A DNA stretch of 64,000 bases from the NCBI GenBank assembly GCA_949752735.1, contig OX457038.1:24640456-24704455 (forward strand), written 5' to 3'. Source of the DNA: Lumbricus terrestris (taxonomy: Eukaryota > Annelida > Clitellata > Crassiclitellata > Lumbricidae). The position numbers were made by a program, and so were the translations under genes. Positions 1 through 13,400 of the stretch are shown piece after piece. The notes under the pieces were generated by a model. It saw only the letters and a program-made list of their open reading frames with translations, was not told where the DNA came from and made no database searches. Position 1 is the stretch's first letter. Each line of letters begins with the position of its first letter.

Positions 1-222
1 ATACAATACAATACAATTCAAACTTGATATCACCCTCCTTACAAAGCTCAGAAGTGCACATGCGCCTTGACAGCACAACTGCAATTGTATTGCAGAGCAA
101 TTGTGAGTGAAGGACTGCGAGTCCAAAGGTCCCTACACAGTAATAGCTCCTTGGATGGGGATCGAACCCATACTCTCTGCGTTACACGCTGACCGCTCTA
201 ACCATGCGACCACTGCGTCTCA
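1..222 (-). repeat. tRNA-derived SINE
   Basis: Read on the minus strand, the head has a tRNA-like A box (TGGTTAGAGCGG) and, about 35 bp on, a perfect B box (GGGTTCGATCCCC, near 156-169). A tRNA-unrelated body follows, and the copy ends in a simple (TTGTA)n tail at 1-20. Internal Pol III promoter, body and simple tail together mark a SINE and not a tRNA gene; no acceptor stem closes around it. The copy may be cut by the window edge. Confidence 0.7.
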
Positions 223-494
223 CATTATGCTTGATGTTGGGTTGCAACTCATGTGCTTCGCTAAAAGAAGGGAATTCGATATCTGCGGTAAGTCTTGTGC
301 GCAGGGTATATTGTGAAACCGACATCCTGTGCAACGATTAGAAAGGATGGCAGGATTTGGGTGCAGTGTCCATTCCAGTCACAAAGGGATTCAGAGTGCA
401 ATATTCGATCATGGCAACTCACGATCGAAATACACGTGATATGGCGGTTCATGATGGTCCTGCAAAATTCGTTGTAGTTCGAACACCAATTTAA

Positions 495-1216
495 CACGTT
501 GACCGCCACGGCAATCTTACCTGCTATGCCAAGCCAAAGACGCTAAATTTTCAACATACGAAATTCATGAAAAAATATTGTTTCACTTTGTTTTCACCCC
601 GGCCCCACCGAACAACCACCCTGACACACCAACCAACCCATCGCAAACCCACCCAACCCCGCCTCCAGCCGTCTCATCTACCCCAGCCCCACCCAGCCCC
701 CACCCCATCCTAGCTCCTACCGTCCCACGAGAACTCCACCACAATGGAGTAAATATCGGTTTTTCACCCTGCTCCACCGTCCAACCCTGGCTCCGACCCA
801 CCCCACCTCCCGAACCCACCCACCCCACATCATCTCCCCACCCCACCACGCCCCTAACACTCCACACCTTGCCCAACCGAACCCCACATCATCCCCAACC
901 CGTCCCTGCCAACTTCCGCCCTCTGTGGTAAATATTGGTCTTCGCCCCACTCTGTCGTCCAACCATAACTCCACCCTGCACCCCACCCCACCAAGCTCCA
1001 CTTGCCCTACCCCATCCCCTACCAGACCCCATCCTCCTTCACCCATTCCAGATAAACCCAGACCCCATTATCTGGGGTAGATTTCGGTTTTCGCCCTCTC
1101 AGCTCAGCCCAACTCCATGCTTTGTTCGCCGTATTCTACGGTATGAGATATCTCGTACTGGGCGCCACAGGACGCAAAAATTGGTACGAGTTAACTCGTA
1201 CTGGGCAGTGAACGTG
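495..1216. mobile_element. piggyBac-like non-autonomous element with TTAA target duplication
   Basis: The element is bounded by TTAA at 491-494 and 1217-1220. Its left end reads CACGTTGACCGCC and the inverted right end CACGTTCACTGCC, an imperfect terminal inverted repeat. TTAA duplication is the mark of the piggyBac superfamily. There is no transposase; the interior is mostly C-rich tandem repeat. A palindrome near the right end (GTACGAGTTAACTCGTAC, about 1187-1203) recurs in the much smaller relative at 6600-6673, which supports one family. Confidence 0.7.
572..1100. repeat. C-rich tandem repeat, about 150-180 bp unit
   Basis: A motif like GTAAATATCGGTTTTTCACCC recurs near 578, 748, 929 and 1076, separated by CCCCACC-rich spacers. 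Spacing is about 176, 181 and 147 bp. The plus strand is strongly C-rich, the minus strand G-rich. It lies wholly inside the TTAA element at 495-1216. The Pro/Thr-rich (plus) and Gly/Trp-rich (minus) open frames across it are compositional and not genes. Confidence 0.75.
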
Positions 1217-1287
1217 TTAAAGAAAGATACATAAGTGGCATAAATAGCCAAGATGCACATAGCAGAAGTTAGTCATTTTCTATAAAC

Positions 1288-1293
1288 TTTATT
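1288..1293 (-). promoter_or_regulatory. Polyadenylation signal AATAAA of the SRCR/furin/Ig gene
   Basis: AATAAA on the minus strand, 46 bp beyond the predicted TAG stop at 1339-1341. Its position supports the choice of terminal exon and implies a very short 3' UTR. Confidence 0.6.
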
Positions 1294-1338
1294 GTGATTT
1301 GAACACCCAATTAATTAGAGAAAGGGTGCCATCATACC

Positions 1339-1448
1339 CTACCCCCAACTCTCTCTGGTGCTAAAGATTGGGTGAAGAAACAATTCGAAGCTCTTTCCGA
1401 TTGGAGCTGCAGTATATGAAGAAACTGATGATGGATGGGGTATGTTAA
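1339..1448 (-). CDS. Terminal exon: C-terminal tail and stop
   Basis: The acceptor TTTTTCAG is followed by a phase-1 frame that continues from the last Ig exon and gives about 36 residues (starting VNIPHPSS, ending RESWG) before TAG. The tail is Ser/Pro-rich at its start and has no hydrophobic membrane helix or GPI-type C-terminus. The match in phase and the polyA signal just downstream are the main support. An alternative last exon to the left of the window cannot be excluded. Confidence 0.55.
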
Positions 1449-4400
1449 CTGAAAAACTTTCAGCTCTCTATTTTATTCAACATATTATTTAAAGTGTTTC
1501 TGGTTAATCTTTCTTGTCATGGCACTACATAAATGTCTATTTGCAACTACAATGATCAATTATAATAGGAACGCTATTGACATGCATTCTTGGCATTGCC
1601 TTGCCATTAATTGACTCCATCTCACACTGACCTATGACAGTTAGTAAAGCTGTTGAAAAGGAACGACCAGCCAGGTTGCTAGCAATGCAGGTTACGTTGC
1701 CATCAAATTGGTCTGTTGCTGACTCAATGACTAGAGAGATCGACGTTATCTAAACACAAGACACACTGGACTAAGATTATTACACTACTGTTACTGGTAT
1801 TGCTAATCATTAGAGTGGCTGAAACAAATGGTGACTGAGCAGTTGTTTCCAATATATGCTGAAAGACTAAGCAGTAACCAATGCCTATCAATAAAATGAA
1901 AACCAGACAACAAACGCGTGCATGAAAAGACACCCTCAAGCAAATATATGTGCACGGCAGCAGTCAATTCGGAAAACTAAATGTAAAGTATATATAACAA
2001 ATAAAAGGTGTAGCTCAATAGCTAAGCAGTTTCCATATCGCTTAACAAAGAAGGAATTTGTCAGCTGCTGCATGATTTGCAATATAAGTAAAGGAAAATA
2101 TGCACATAGAATAGCAAAATTGGGACAGATAGCATTTGTACAAGCAGTTCACCTGCTATTCAGGTCCAGCATATTTCAGCAGGTCTCTAAAAATAATTGA
2201 GAATATTTGTCAAAGTCTAACTTTGAGAAGTGAAGTTGACTGTAGAGAAGTTAGTGGACCACGACTTCCCAGCATCCAAGTTACAACTGGAACTGGATCA
2301 CCGTCTGTGGAGCAGTTGAAGGAAACCTTTTGTCCCAGCTGAATAATCAAACTGTGTGGATGAATGAATGCCATTGGAAACCCTGTGGAAAACAAAATAA
2401 CTGCATCTTTGGCTGTTGGCTAACTCAAAATGTCATAGTCCCTTGGCTTGATAGTTAATAAGGGGTACGGATTATGATGCATACATAATATGTTTAATTT
2501 GAAGTGGTGCTATGTTCCCCCCAAAGCTTTTAAGCACACCATATTGCATTTTATACAGAAAATTCTTGAAAGGGTATTTTTGAACCATAGTATGCTAAAG
2601 CATCTATCTATCTTCAAGTTTGTGCCTTATAATGTGACAGGATATTTTCTTCACGACTTGTCCTCTGCTATCAAAAGAGTGATCAAACGTTGTTTAACTT
2701 CACTTCCGTTGCTCCATGCAGTGCTCATGCTCTCAATTCAGTCAACTTGACTACCTACTGCTACAGCCTCTATAAAGTCTGGGCAAAAGGCTGCTCAAGA
2801 AGCCACAGAGCATTCAGAATGCTGCAGCCAGGTTCATTGCAGGGGTGGGGAAGTTCAACCAAAGCTTTTCATTACTTACAAATCTCTACTAGTTGCATGT
2901 TCGCCTCAAGATGACGACACATGTTTACAAGCATCTGCCTACAATGGTTCCACCATCTTTGGTCAAAAGACTTTGTCAGCATCATCATCTCCTGGTCTGT
3001 CTCAATCACAGGGGGACAGAGCTATTGGAAAGCAGGTTCCATGTGTACAATGATGCAGTGCAAGCATTGTTGAATGTTATGAGTTTAGCAACATCATTGC
3101 CATTATATCCTCCATGCAATCTGAAACCTATGTGTAAATTAGAGTGTCTTGCACTATGGATCCCAATACAGAAAGCACAGCAAATGACAGGGCAGAAATG
3201 GATGTAACCATAACTCTGAAGCATCTCCTAGTATGGAATTCTAGAACAGATAAAAGTATTTGAGGTCTCACTTGTAACAGTTAACTTTCGCTGTGCAACA
3301 TCATAGCCGAGATTGTTTTGAGCGATGCACTTGTAGAATCCACTGGACGCATAAGAAACATTGTGCAGAACAAGAGTACCATTTTCTAATATCTAACAGG
3401 AAATAAAACAAAACCTGGGTCATATCAGAAGTCTTAAAATATAACATGAAACATTCTTCAGATCATATGAATCGGAAAGAATGGTAGAGAATTTTTAAAA
3501 TGTAATATCCTATTACTGCTTGTGGGGGCAGTGGTGGCGGGGTATGCTTGGTGCCTAAGAGCCAGAGGGTTGTGGGTTCGAATCCACCTCAAAGCCACCG
3601 TGTAGGGATCCTGAGAAAGTCCTACACTCAAACTCCAATTCAGTGTCTGCGCTGTAGTCAAGAGCGCATCTGAGTAGGAATCTTGAAAGGGCACTATAAC
3701 AAATGCACATGCATACATACATACATTCTGCTTAGATTAATTCGTGCTGTTACCATTAGCAATAGTACTAATAGCATCAATTGCACACCCATGCAAATTG
3801 GCAAATTGTTTAACCTGCCAATCCCTCAGTACCAGCACACCAATCATTTCCCATCTTTCTGGAACAATCTTCCACTGATAATAGTCACTCTTCTGACATA
3901 AATGGCTTAAGAAACATTTTCAACACCCTCTCCCATTAAATCGCATATTTTTAAATCTGTAAGCAAACAGTTTGCAGAAGGATCACCTTCAAGGTGCCAA
4001 CACTTATGTACAAGTGTCTACATGAACTGGTATGGCACCATTCCATGCAGACATTTCCATCTGCTCCTGGTTGGCTTCAGTGGCAAATAATCTGGGAAAG
4101 AATTACCTGCTTTTCAAAAAGCAAGAGACTGTATAATCAGCCACCTTACTCTATACATACATCTTTCTTATATACAAAAGAATAAAATGACAATAAAATT
4201 TGTGTAGAGTGATTACTGATATATGGGTAGAGTCATTGTGCAGGTCCTCATTCTCCTTTTTCCACGAAACATATGGTTTAGGTGAACCAGCCGCAACACA
4301 TGCCAAGTACACAGGCCGATACAGAATAGCAATGACTTCCAAAGGATCGTCCATTATATGTGGAGGACCTGGTGACATACAGAAATAAGCCATTCCAACA

Positions 4401-7400
4401 GTTCTCATAAGTTGGCATGCTAAGCAAGGGTATTATCATTATTCCGACACTGCTTAAACATGTTTAAAAAACGAAATTTTAAAAGCTCAACTTGAAAAGT
4501 TGGAAACATTTACTTATTCTGTAAATTGTGTTAACAATTTAAAAGCCATTTTCTTACTGTATATGACAAGGAAATATAAAATATGTTATCTTCAAAATGT
4601 TAGAACCAAACATGCATTCATACTCTGGAAATGATATTATATCGAACAAAGCCATTTACCTTTAACAGTGATATTTGCCTCTGCAGTGGCAGATGTAAAA
4701 TTGTTTTGAAGTAGACATTGGTACTTTCCAGAATATTCCACAAAACCAGAAAAAATTATAAGATTACCAACATCAGATAGCTTCAAGTTTGAATCAATAT
4801 TGATATCTGTTGAAAAATGAAACACAATATATTCAAATAATAACCGTGCTTCTCAAGGCCGTAGCCAGGATTTTATTTCGGGGGGTGTTTCACTCACCAA
4901 TTTCCCTTCCTAAAAATCTGATGACCTTTTTTAGTCATCCGGCATATTTCGGGGGTGTTTTCATGGTTTTATTTCATGGTTTTTACATCATGTGCTCGTA
5001 AATGCATTATATTATTTTTCACATTTTTCATTTCGGGGAGTGTTCAAACACCCAAAACACCCTCCTAGCTACGGCCTTGGTGCTTCTGGAAGAAATTACT
5101 ATAAATTTGAACTTTAATTATAAAATCAATTTTCCTAAATAACAGTCTACAAATAAGCTGATTACATTCATATACACAGAAACTACAGTACAATGTCTGA
5201 TTTGTTTTTTGTATGTGCACTTGTTATAGCACCCTTTAAATATATCTACTCAGAAGCGCTCCCGACTACAGTACGGACACTGAATCATAGTTTCATGCCG
5301 AAGCGCTGAAAAATTGCAAATGAAGGACTTGCCCAAGCTCCCTATGTTGCTTTGAGGTGGCTTCGAACCTGTAATCCTCTGGCTGCAAGTCAACGAACAT
5401 ACCCACTACACCACTGTGCCTCACTGATGCCCCAAAACACAATAGGCTGCAGTTCAGTTGGCACATCATCAGTTTTAGAGTCACAAAGCCAAAAAAAACT
5501 ACACAAATTCATGCATAACTCAATGTATTTAACAGCACTGCTGGTACAGATTTTAAAGCAATCCATTGACTGTAAGAATAGTTCTAACAGAATATAAAAG
5601 CATTCTAAAATTAAAAGTGTGAAGCTGATGCAACATGTAGCTGTTCCTTTGTCTTTGTAAAAATAAACCTCTACAAGATCATTTGTATTCTGATGATCAC
5701 ATCTTTGACTGACTGAATATAAAAATTGGAATGGCTAAAGCTGCAGCTCCTATAGATGCAGACCAGATGTTTTGTGATAGCCAGTCTTGTAGTCTTATTC
5801 CGTTACATGCCATCACAAAAATTTACAGCTTTGTAAATAATTGCAAAATTTTCTCAGATGATCTAGGCACTGTTAAGAAACAAACACAAAAACATGAGCA
5901 AAGAATACATACCCAAAGGCAGGCCATCCTTGAACCAAGCCACATTAGGAACTGGGAAACCTTTGTAACCACAGTGCAACTCAAATGGACCGGATCCTTC
6001 CTGACTAACAGGCTCATTAGTAATCTCCAATTTCTCTAAAAAAGTCATTGATTAGGAAATCGACGTGGTTAATTTATTCCTCTTCTCATGCCTTGAACTT
6101 TCCTCTTGGAACATTTTTTTGCTCACAAGTATGCTGTTGCATTTAACTCTGCTCTGCAAACATTTTTAGTCTGTCTTTAAATGCACCTACTCGCTTCATT
6201 AGATCAGTTATTATTATCGTATTTAGATCAGTTATATAGTCAAGCATGCAGTAATTGCGGTATTTTTGTGAGGTACTTAAGATGCATTATGTTAAGTGTC
6301 TTGATACAAACTTACATGCATACATTTTGGTAGCCTACGGTACTTACGAATGGCCTTCGATCTTTCCAAAAGCATGCCAAGAACATTCATACCAAATACA
6401 TAAAGAGTTTTACAGCCAGGCAGTCAGTTTCATATAATTTATTATCTTTTCAATTCTGCATAATGCTAAAAAAATGCAAACAATTTTATTCTGCAGATTT
6501 TAACACACCAAAATCCAAAACCATCACATTCGACGACTTATCAGAATAAACTCATTATCCCCATCTCCAAACCAATTTAACAACTGAATAGCTCATTAAC
6601 ACGTTGACCGCCTAGGACGAGTTAACTCGTCCTTCAACCAGTCATTTAACATGGCGTGTAGGTGGTCAATGTGTTAAAACTGAAAAATAAAATTTGGATA
6701 CCTTGAACACTGACTAGATAAGTTCTGGAATTGCTTGATTTTGAGTCACTGACAATGCATATGTAAGATCCTGAATATTTGACACCACTGGGTTGAAAGA
6801 TTGTCAAAGTACCAGCATCATCCAACCTATAAAGCATAGCCACAGAACAGACACAAATGAATGCAGTGCTGTGCATTCCTCTTTTCATAGATATTGATCA
6901 TCAACCTTCAATTCAGTAAAAGCCTCAGCAACTTATCTGCTCTTCACAAACCAACCAGCAGCAAAATTCATTCATGAGGCATGCCCTCTTGAGGCTGCAT
7001 GCATGTCAACAAATCTTCTCCACCCTGGATTTGCTGTTGCTTAAATCTTTTGTCACATGACTGTCTTACGCTTAACCTGCCATCCAGCCAATCAGAGCCA
7101 ATCCCTGCTCCTTATTCCTTGCGCATTATGAGTGCAGCTCTGTGGCGTCATCAGATTGGATTAGAAACATGCTGGCAAAACTAACCAGCAAACAATTAGG
7201 TCCACATAGTACAATAAGTACTTAGAAAGAGTTACTTACCATTAGGCAGCATTCATTGTATTAACTCTCCATCAACCAGCTTATCAATTGCTCTTGCTCT
7301 AGCTGAACACCAAACCAAAATGGTATCTCTAGGGCTGCAGGGTTTTCTCAGATTTTCTTGGCTCATGGTACCTGACCTCTTTGTTTATCTATACTGCTAG

Positions 7401-10400
7401 TTCTGTCATGCCACTTCGTTTGGCCATAATCTCATCCTTTACCCATACTCACCCATCATGTCCTTTCTCCTATTCAATGCAACCTCATGGTCGTGACATG
7501 TGACCATCAACTGACGATGCATTGTGCATTGTTCTAACAGCTGGAGTTTTCAGATTAATGATTAACGATTATTGTCTAGGAAAGAATTAAAACTACAATG
7601 CTCTCTGTCCCGTGTATTCACACGACTAAGCAACTAATTGACAGCCCAGACTTATAAAAGCCATGAAACTAATTGCCAATAATATAATAATAATACATAA
7701 CCTACACACTGCATATATAAAATGATATCAGTATAAAAGTACAATAATGACCATGATCACAGTTTTCAACTAAGACTACTGCAAATGCCTCTCATCAGCT
7801 GCTGAAAAAGTCACTAACCAACACCAGTTAATAAATGGTCTTAGTTAATAATGGTCTTAGTTAATAATGATCTTGGTTAATAATGGTCTAAGTTAATAAT
7901 GGTCTTAGTCAATAATGGTCTTACAGAAGACTGACTCACCTCCAGTCGGTGCCAGTGGTGACCCTGGTACCATCTTTGTACCACGTGGCATTAAGGAAAA
8001 TGGAATTTGAAACAGGGCAAGACAGGACTATCTCAGCAAATTCAGGCCAGTTAGTGATGGTAATCAGTGAATGAAGTGACGAGACAACAGACGTGTTGAG
8101 GTCTTCACCTGAAAGAGAGTTGACACAATTAAAAAACTAGTGACTTTCACTGACACACAGAGAATATTCTTGCTTAGACGAAAAAACCAGCAGCAGAAGC
8201 TGAGCAAGTACTGAGCCTGTAATATGTCATATCAAAGCTGCATTTATTAAGTGCTTTGCTCTTGCAAAGAACATCAAAATATAACAACCTATCGGTATTA
8301 CCGGGTAGATTTCAATGTTCTGAGGTTTATTTCTTTTCCCAATGAGATCTTAAAACTTCAGCTTGTGCACTGTCTGTGCATCACATAATAGAATTAGAGA
8401 AAAAATCCTTACCTTGGCAGAAGCTGCCATTGCCAAATGTTCCAACTGAGCATGGTTCACAGTAGGCAATGGACGATCCTCCAGATATATTGTTACACAG
8501 TACACCAGGATAGCACAATGGACTAAAACCCAGTCGACAATCGGAAGATAAAATCATAGTCACACAATGACCGCCAGTTGAAGCATATGGACCGCTGCAC
8601 CGAACGCCGGCAACCTAAACAATTCAAATAAAGATTTACACAAAAAGAACTAAAGAAATGAAAAAAATTACATGAAAAATCGCAAAAATTGTACAAACTT
8701 TATGGACTTGTAATCAGAATCAACAGTAAAAACTGTGTGTGAATCAACTACTTCAGAGTAACATGACAGGATAAAAATAATCATACAAACTTTATGGACT
8801 TGTAATCGGAATTAACAGTAAAAACTGTGTGTGAACTTAGGATCTTGAATCAACTACTTCAGAGTAAAATGCGAGGTTAAAAATAATTGCAATTATAAAT
8901 TTATGTAGTTGCCGTTCATGAGAAATTCCTCAGAGGTGTTCAAGATGAAATTCTCATTACAGCGTTACTTGTCTGTTATGCAACCAACCCATTCAAATCC
9001 ACTTGACTAAATGACACTTTACGTTGTCACCTCCCATCCAGTAATCTATATCTATAAGAAAGGACTTGGCTATGTATGTATGTGACTTTGTCCAGAATGC
9101 ACGCTCACAGTTTTTGAGCTTTTCACTCCAAACCTTCACTACTGTGTAGGTCTCGGCACGAGACGCAAAGTCGAGGGGTTGGCGATTCTCTACCACCATG
9201 GGGGCCAGGGTGGGGCGAAACCCCCAATTTTTTTTCAAAAACCGCAGCTATTGATTTGACATTTTTTCCTAGATAGAGGTCCATCAGAACCACCCGGATC
9301 AGTGGTTGGCAAATCTCTACCACCATAGGAGCCAGGGTGCGGGGGTCGAAAACACTAATTTTCGCTATAAATTCTTATTCGCTTGCCACGTATAAAAGCA
9401 GTGATTTTAACTGTTTTAGAGGTGCTTAAGGTAATTTTCGCTATAAATTTTCATTCGCTTGCCATGTATAAAAGCAGTGATTTTAACCGTTTTAGAGGTG
9501 TTTAAGGTCAGCTCTGTTGCCAGTACGGATCTCACGGGTCGCGTACCGGTGGAGGCGGGGTGGGTGGGATTGTGGGGTGGGGTGGAAGAGGTGGGGTGGG
9601 GGAGGGGTGGAGGTGGAGGGTGGTGGGGTGGCATGGGGGGTCGAGAGGTAGGGGTTGAGGATGGGGGTGGGGTGGGGGAGTGGGGTTGGGGTGGAGGGGT
9701 GGGGTGGAAGGGAATGAAGTGGGAGGTGGGGTAGAGTGGGGGTGGGAGGGGCTGGGGGTGGAGTGGTGGGGGTGGAGGGGGTGGGGTGGGAGTGGAAATT
9801 TTCGTCAAACCCAAATTTCTCCAGTGGCGTACTGGTAGAGGTCGGAGTGTGGTGGGGTGTTGTGTGGTGGGTTTGTGGCCGGAGCGGATCGAATCCTAAA
9901 TTTCCCGGGCAACGCCGGGTACCCCAGCTAGTACTTAATAAAGCTGAATAAATCATCACTTAATTAAGTCATTCATTTGTTCCATATCATTTGCATGTAG
10001 TTGAGACCACAGACTAATATGCTAGTTCATCAGATATTTAAACTGTGAGCCTACACTGTCAGAGCAGTTGGTGACTGCCAATGGTTTCTGAACGCAATCA
10101 AAAAGGCTTGCTTCTGTGCCATTGCAATGTAAGAAGAATGGAAGAGTCAAAGGGTTTGAAGCGAATATCAAATCTCCAGTCAACTACAAAAATCACAGAA
10201 ATCAACCAAATTATCAAATGCAAACTATCATCACAACGAACCTTCATATCTCTTCAAAGTAATTCATTCATTCATTTCAAAATTATATAGCGCCACTTCA
10301 AGAAGTCTACTCAGAGGTGATCCGAGCCCAGCCGCGGCAAAGAAGAAAGGTTTTGAGCAACTGGTAGAAATAAGTCAAATTATTCCAAGGTAGCATGCAC

Positions 10401-13400
10401 AGTGCAAGTGGGAGCCCAATTCAAGTGGAGTGGCCAACAACCGAGAAGGTTCGATGCTGTCCGATTGAAGAGCGGGCCCGAGGGAACATGAGCTCGCCAT
10501 TAGCCGAAGAGCGCAAAGCTCAATGGGAGGCTAAGTCGGAGCAGAGCAACAGAGATCAGATAAGTAGGACGGAGCATAGCCAGATCCATATTCACAGAGC
10601 AACTCTACGAATAAATAAAGCCTGTATCAGTAACTGAAGGTTTCTTAATTTTACAAGTGTACTTACAAGCAGAGCATGGCCCAGTCCCAACTGACGACAA
10701 ACCACTTCTGCTTCATTCAGAGTCCAGGACATGGCACACAGCTGACCCCACACATCTACAAACGGAAACTATTTCAAAGCAGGCAATGGCTTAAAATTGC
10801 CATCTTGTGCTAACATCAAAGAAAGCAATAGTCATTTATTCTATACATCTAATTTTGCAACAACTATATTTATAGATTTTGCTCTGTTTTAATAAGTAGG
10901 CCTAACTGGGATCGGAACCATTGAAAACAAGCGAAACAAAGAAATGATTTCTCATGTTAAGAAGATAACACAACCTAACATAATATGGACTAAAATCAGT
11001 GTCAGAACCACCACTACCATGCATGGCCTAATATCCGATCTTCCCAAGCTTGCCCGTAAAGTTGTTGCGTCTCCACATAAATTGTCTTGTCCCTCAGTTC
11101 ATTCCATGCATTAATTACACTACTGCTAAAAGTTTCTTGTCTGATGGCACTTTCAGACTTCCTGAAGATATTATATCATCTGCAATTCTGCACCTAGTAA
11201 TCCCTACAGTCAACCAGCTGAAAAATCTTGAGAACAGTGATGATGATTGATAGTGAAATAATGGGAAGCTGCGTGGCACAGTAGCCAATTGGTCAAGGCG
11301 GCAGAATTGCGATGTGTAGAGTGCGGTTTGATCTTCATCCGACGTAGTTATTGTGTAGGTAGGCTTACCGTCAGCAAGTCCTTCATCCAGAATTGCTCTA
11401 CAATGTAACTGTATCTGTGCCACCATGGCACACATATTATGCACCTAATCAACTCTGAACTTTTTAAGAATGGCAATATCAAAATGCAGCTGTACTGTAT
11501 TGGACCAGCTCAAATCAGACTTTTTAAATTCCATTTTGAAAATGCTAAAAAATTTCTACACTGGCTGAAAAAAAGTCCACTTGTTAAAAACTCTGCTTAC
11601 TGTCAATGAATAATTCAACTCGTCCATCGAACGGGTTGAGTCCACCTGTGATTCGTATGTTCGTAGGAGTAGGCTGACTGATGGCAATCATGTTCTGTCC
11701 ACAGTCCCTAGCACAATCTCCATCCTTCAAGAAGAATCCACTCTCACATACAGAACAGAACTGGAATGAATAGCAGACTGAACAATATGACCGACATGAC
11801 TGACACAATCCTGAATTCAGGTCTCCATAGAATCCCTTTGGACAGGATGGAACACAGTTTTTGGAAACTGGAAAGAACCCAGTGCTGCATTTTGAAATGC
11901 AGATGTTCATTTGAAGGAAGTGGGAATTCGTGCAGGAGGAACAGTACGTTCCACCCAAGTAGCAGCACAGGCAGTTGACATCTGAACAACGTTGACAAAC
12001 GTGCTTAGCATCAGGGAAATATCCTGATGGGCAATCAGTAAGACAAGAAAATGGTAAGACAACTGGATTAGAAGAAAGCAGAAGCAACTTTTTAGAAGCA
12101 CAACTCGTACAGTTGTCCTTGCGTTGTGAACAACTCAAACACTGTGGCAGACAAGCGTCACATTTGCCAGTCAGTTCAAAGAATCCAAGCAAACAGTTCT
12201 GGACGCAGACACTCTGGCCATTTGCCATAGCTTGGAAGAGAGTTCCCACTGGACAATGGCCGACACACTGCTCCTCATACAACATCAGACCATCCACACA
12301 AGACACACAGACGTCACTTTCGACTCCGTCATGACAAGACCGACAGCCAGAGCTGCACAGTTCACATGCACCAGTGTTTGTGTTGCCATGGTAACCGAAA
12401 GGACAGGAGGCCGCACAATGGCCATAGATGTCAATCCACAGACCCTGCTCACACATCGAGCACTGCTGACCAGTTGGTCCACAAGCAAGACAACTGGACA
12501 ATGGGCAGTCTATGCATAGGCCAGTTGAGTCAGCATACTGACCAAGAGGACATGTAGTCGTACACTGTTCATCAACTGCAGGACCTGAGCATCGGATTCC
12601 AATGCTTTCAAAGTCCTCACAATTGTGACGACCAAACTGTGACTGATTGCAGAAGAAGAAGGACTTGTCATCTGCAGAACATGAAACGTCATCAAAACCT
12701 ATTGGCAATGAAGAAAAGCTTGGCTTCAGAGAACCATACGCAATGAAAAACGCAACTCCTCGACCCAGACCAATTTCCCTGCATACAACATCCGTATTTG
12801 TCATGGTCCAGCCATCATCACAGACCGCCCACCAGCTACCGTGATAGTTGACCCTCAGCTGCCCTTCAACAGAACTGGAATTTCCAGATGACTGCAGTCG
12901 AAGTCGTCTGCTGTTGCCAGATGCTGACAGCGAAAGAGACGAACAATTCCGGCAAATTCCACCGGTGCTTGACAATAGGTTGTTGTTTGGGATGTAGCCA
13001 TATCCATTGTTACAAGTGGTACATGGATAGTTGATGTCATCAGCTATATCCAGACAAGTATCGCAAGTTGAAGGACACAGCAAGCAGCTTCCATTACCAA
13101 TGAACAGATACTGTGATATATTTGGACACTGAGCAGCTGCCTCTGCACCGCTATTCTCTGAAAAATCAAACAAATTAATTATAATACCGGTGCATATATT
13201 TGTGTAATTAAGCATACAAAGGTAATCATAAATGCAGTTCACTTTATGTATTAAAGTATCCCTTAGTGTCAGAAGTTGAAATGTCCAGTGTACGCTATAC
13301 ATGATCAACTGTAGTACAGTGTAAATCAAACAACAGTAATTCAGTATATCAATTTCTGGTTACTGGTATATATTGAATCAAATAATTCAATGGTCTAGTC

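Noticed and set aside
578..931. Pro/Thr-rich open frame on plus and Gly/Trp-rich frames on minus.
   Set aside because: They follow from CCCCACC-rich tandem repeats in a mobile element; both strands are open, with no domain and no splice context.
3523..3600. tRNA gene candidates (here and at 1-222, 5221-5427, 11268-11450, 20325-20533, 28478-28640).
   Set aside because: A and B boxes are present but no cloverleaf with a closed acceptor stem; shared bodies and tails show that they are SINEs.
9416..9959. Long Pro-rich minus-strand frames.
   Set aside because: They lie within the G-rich filler of the Helitron and reflect base composition.
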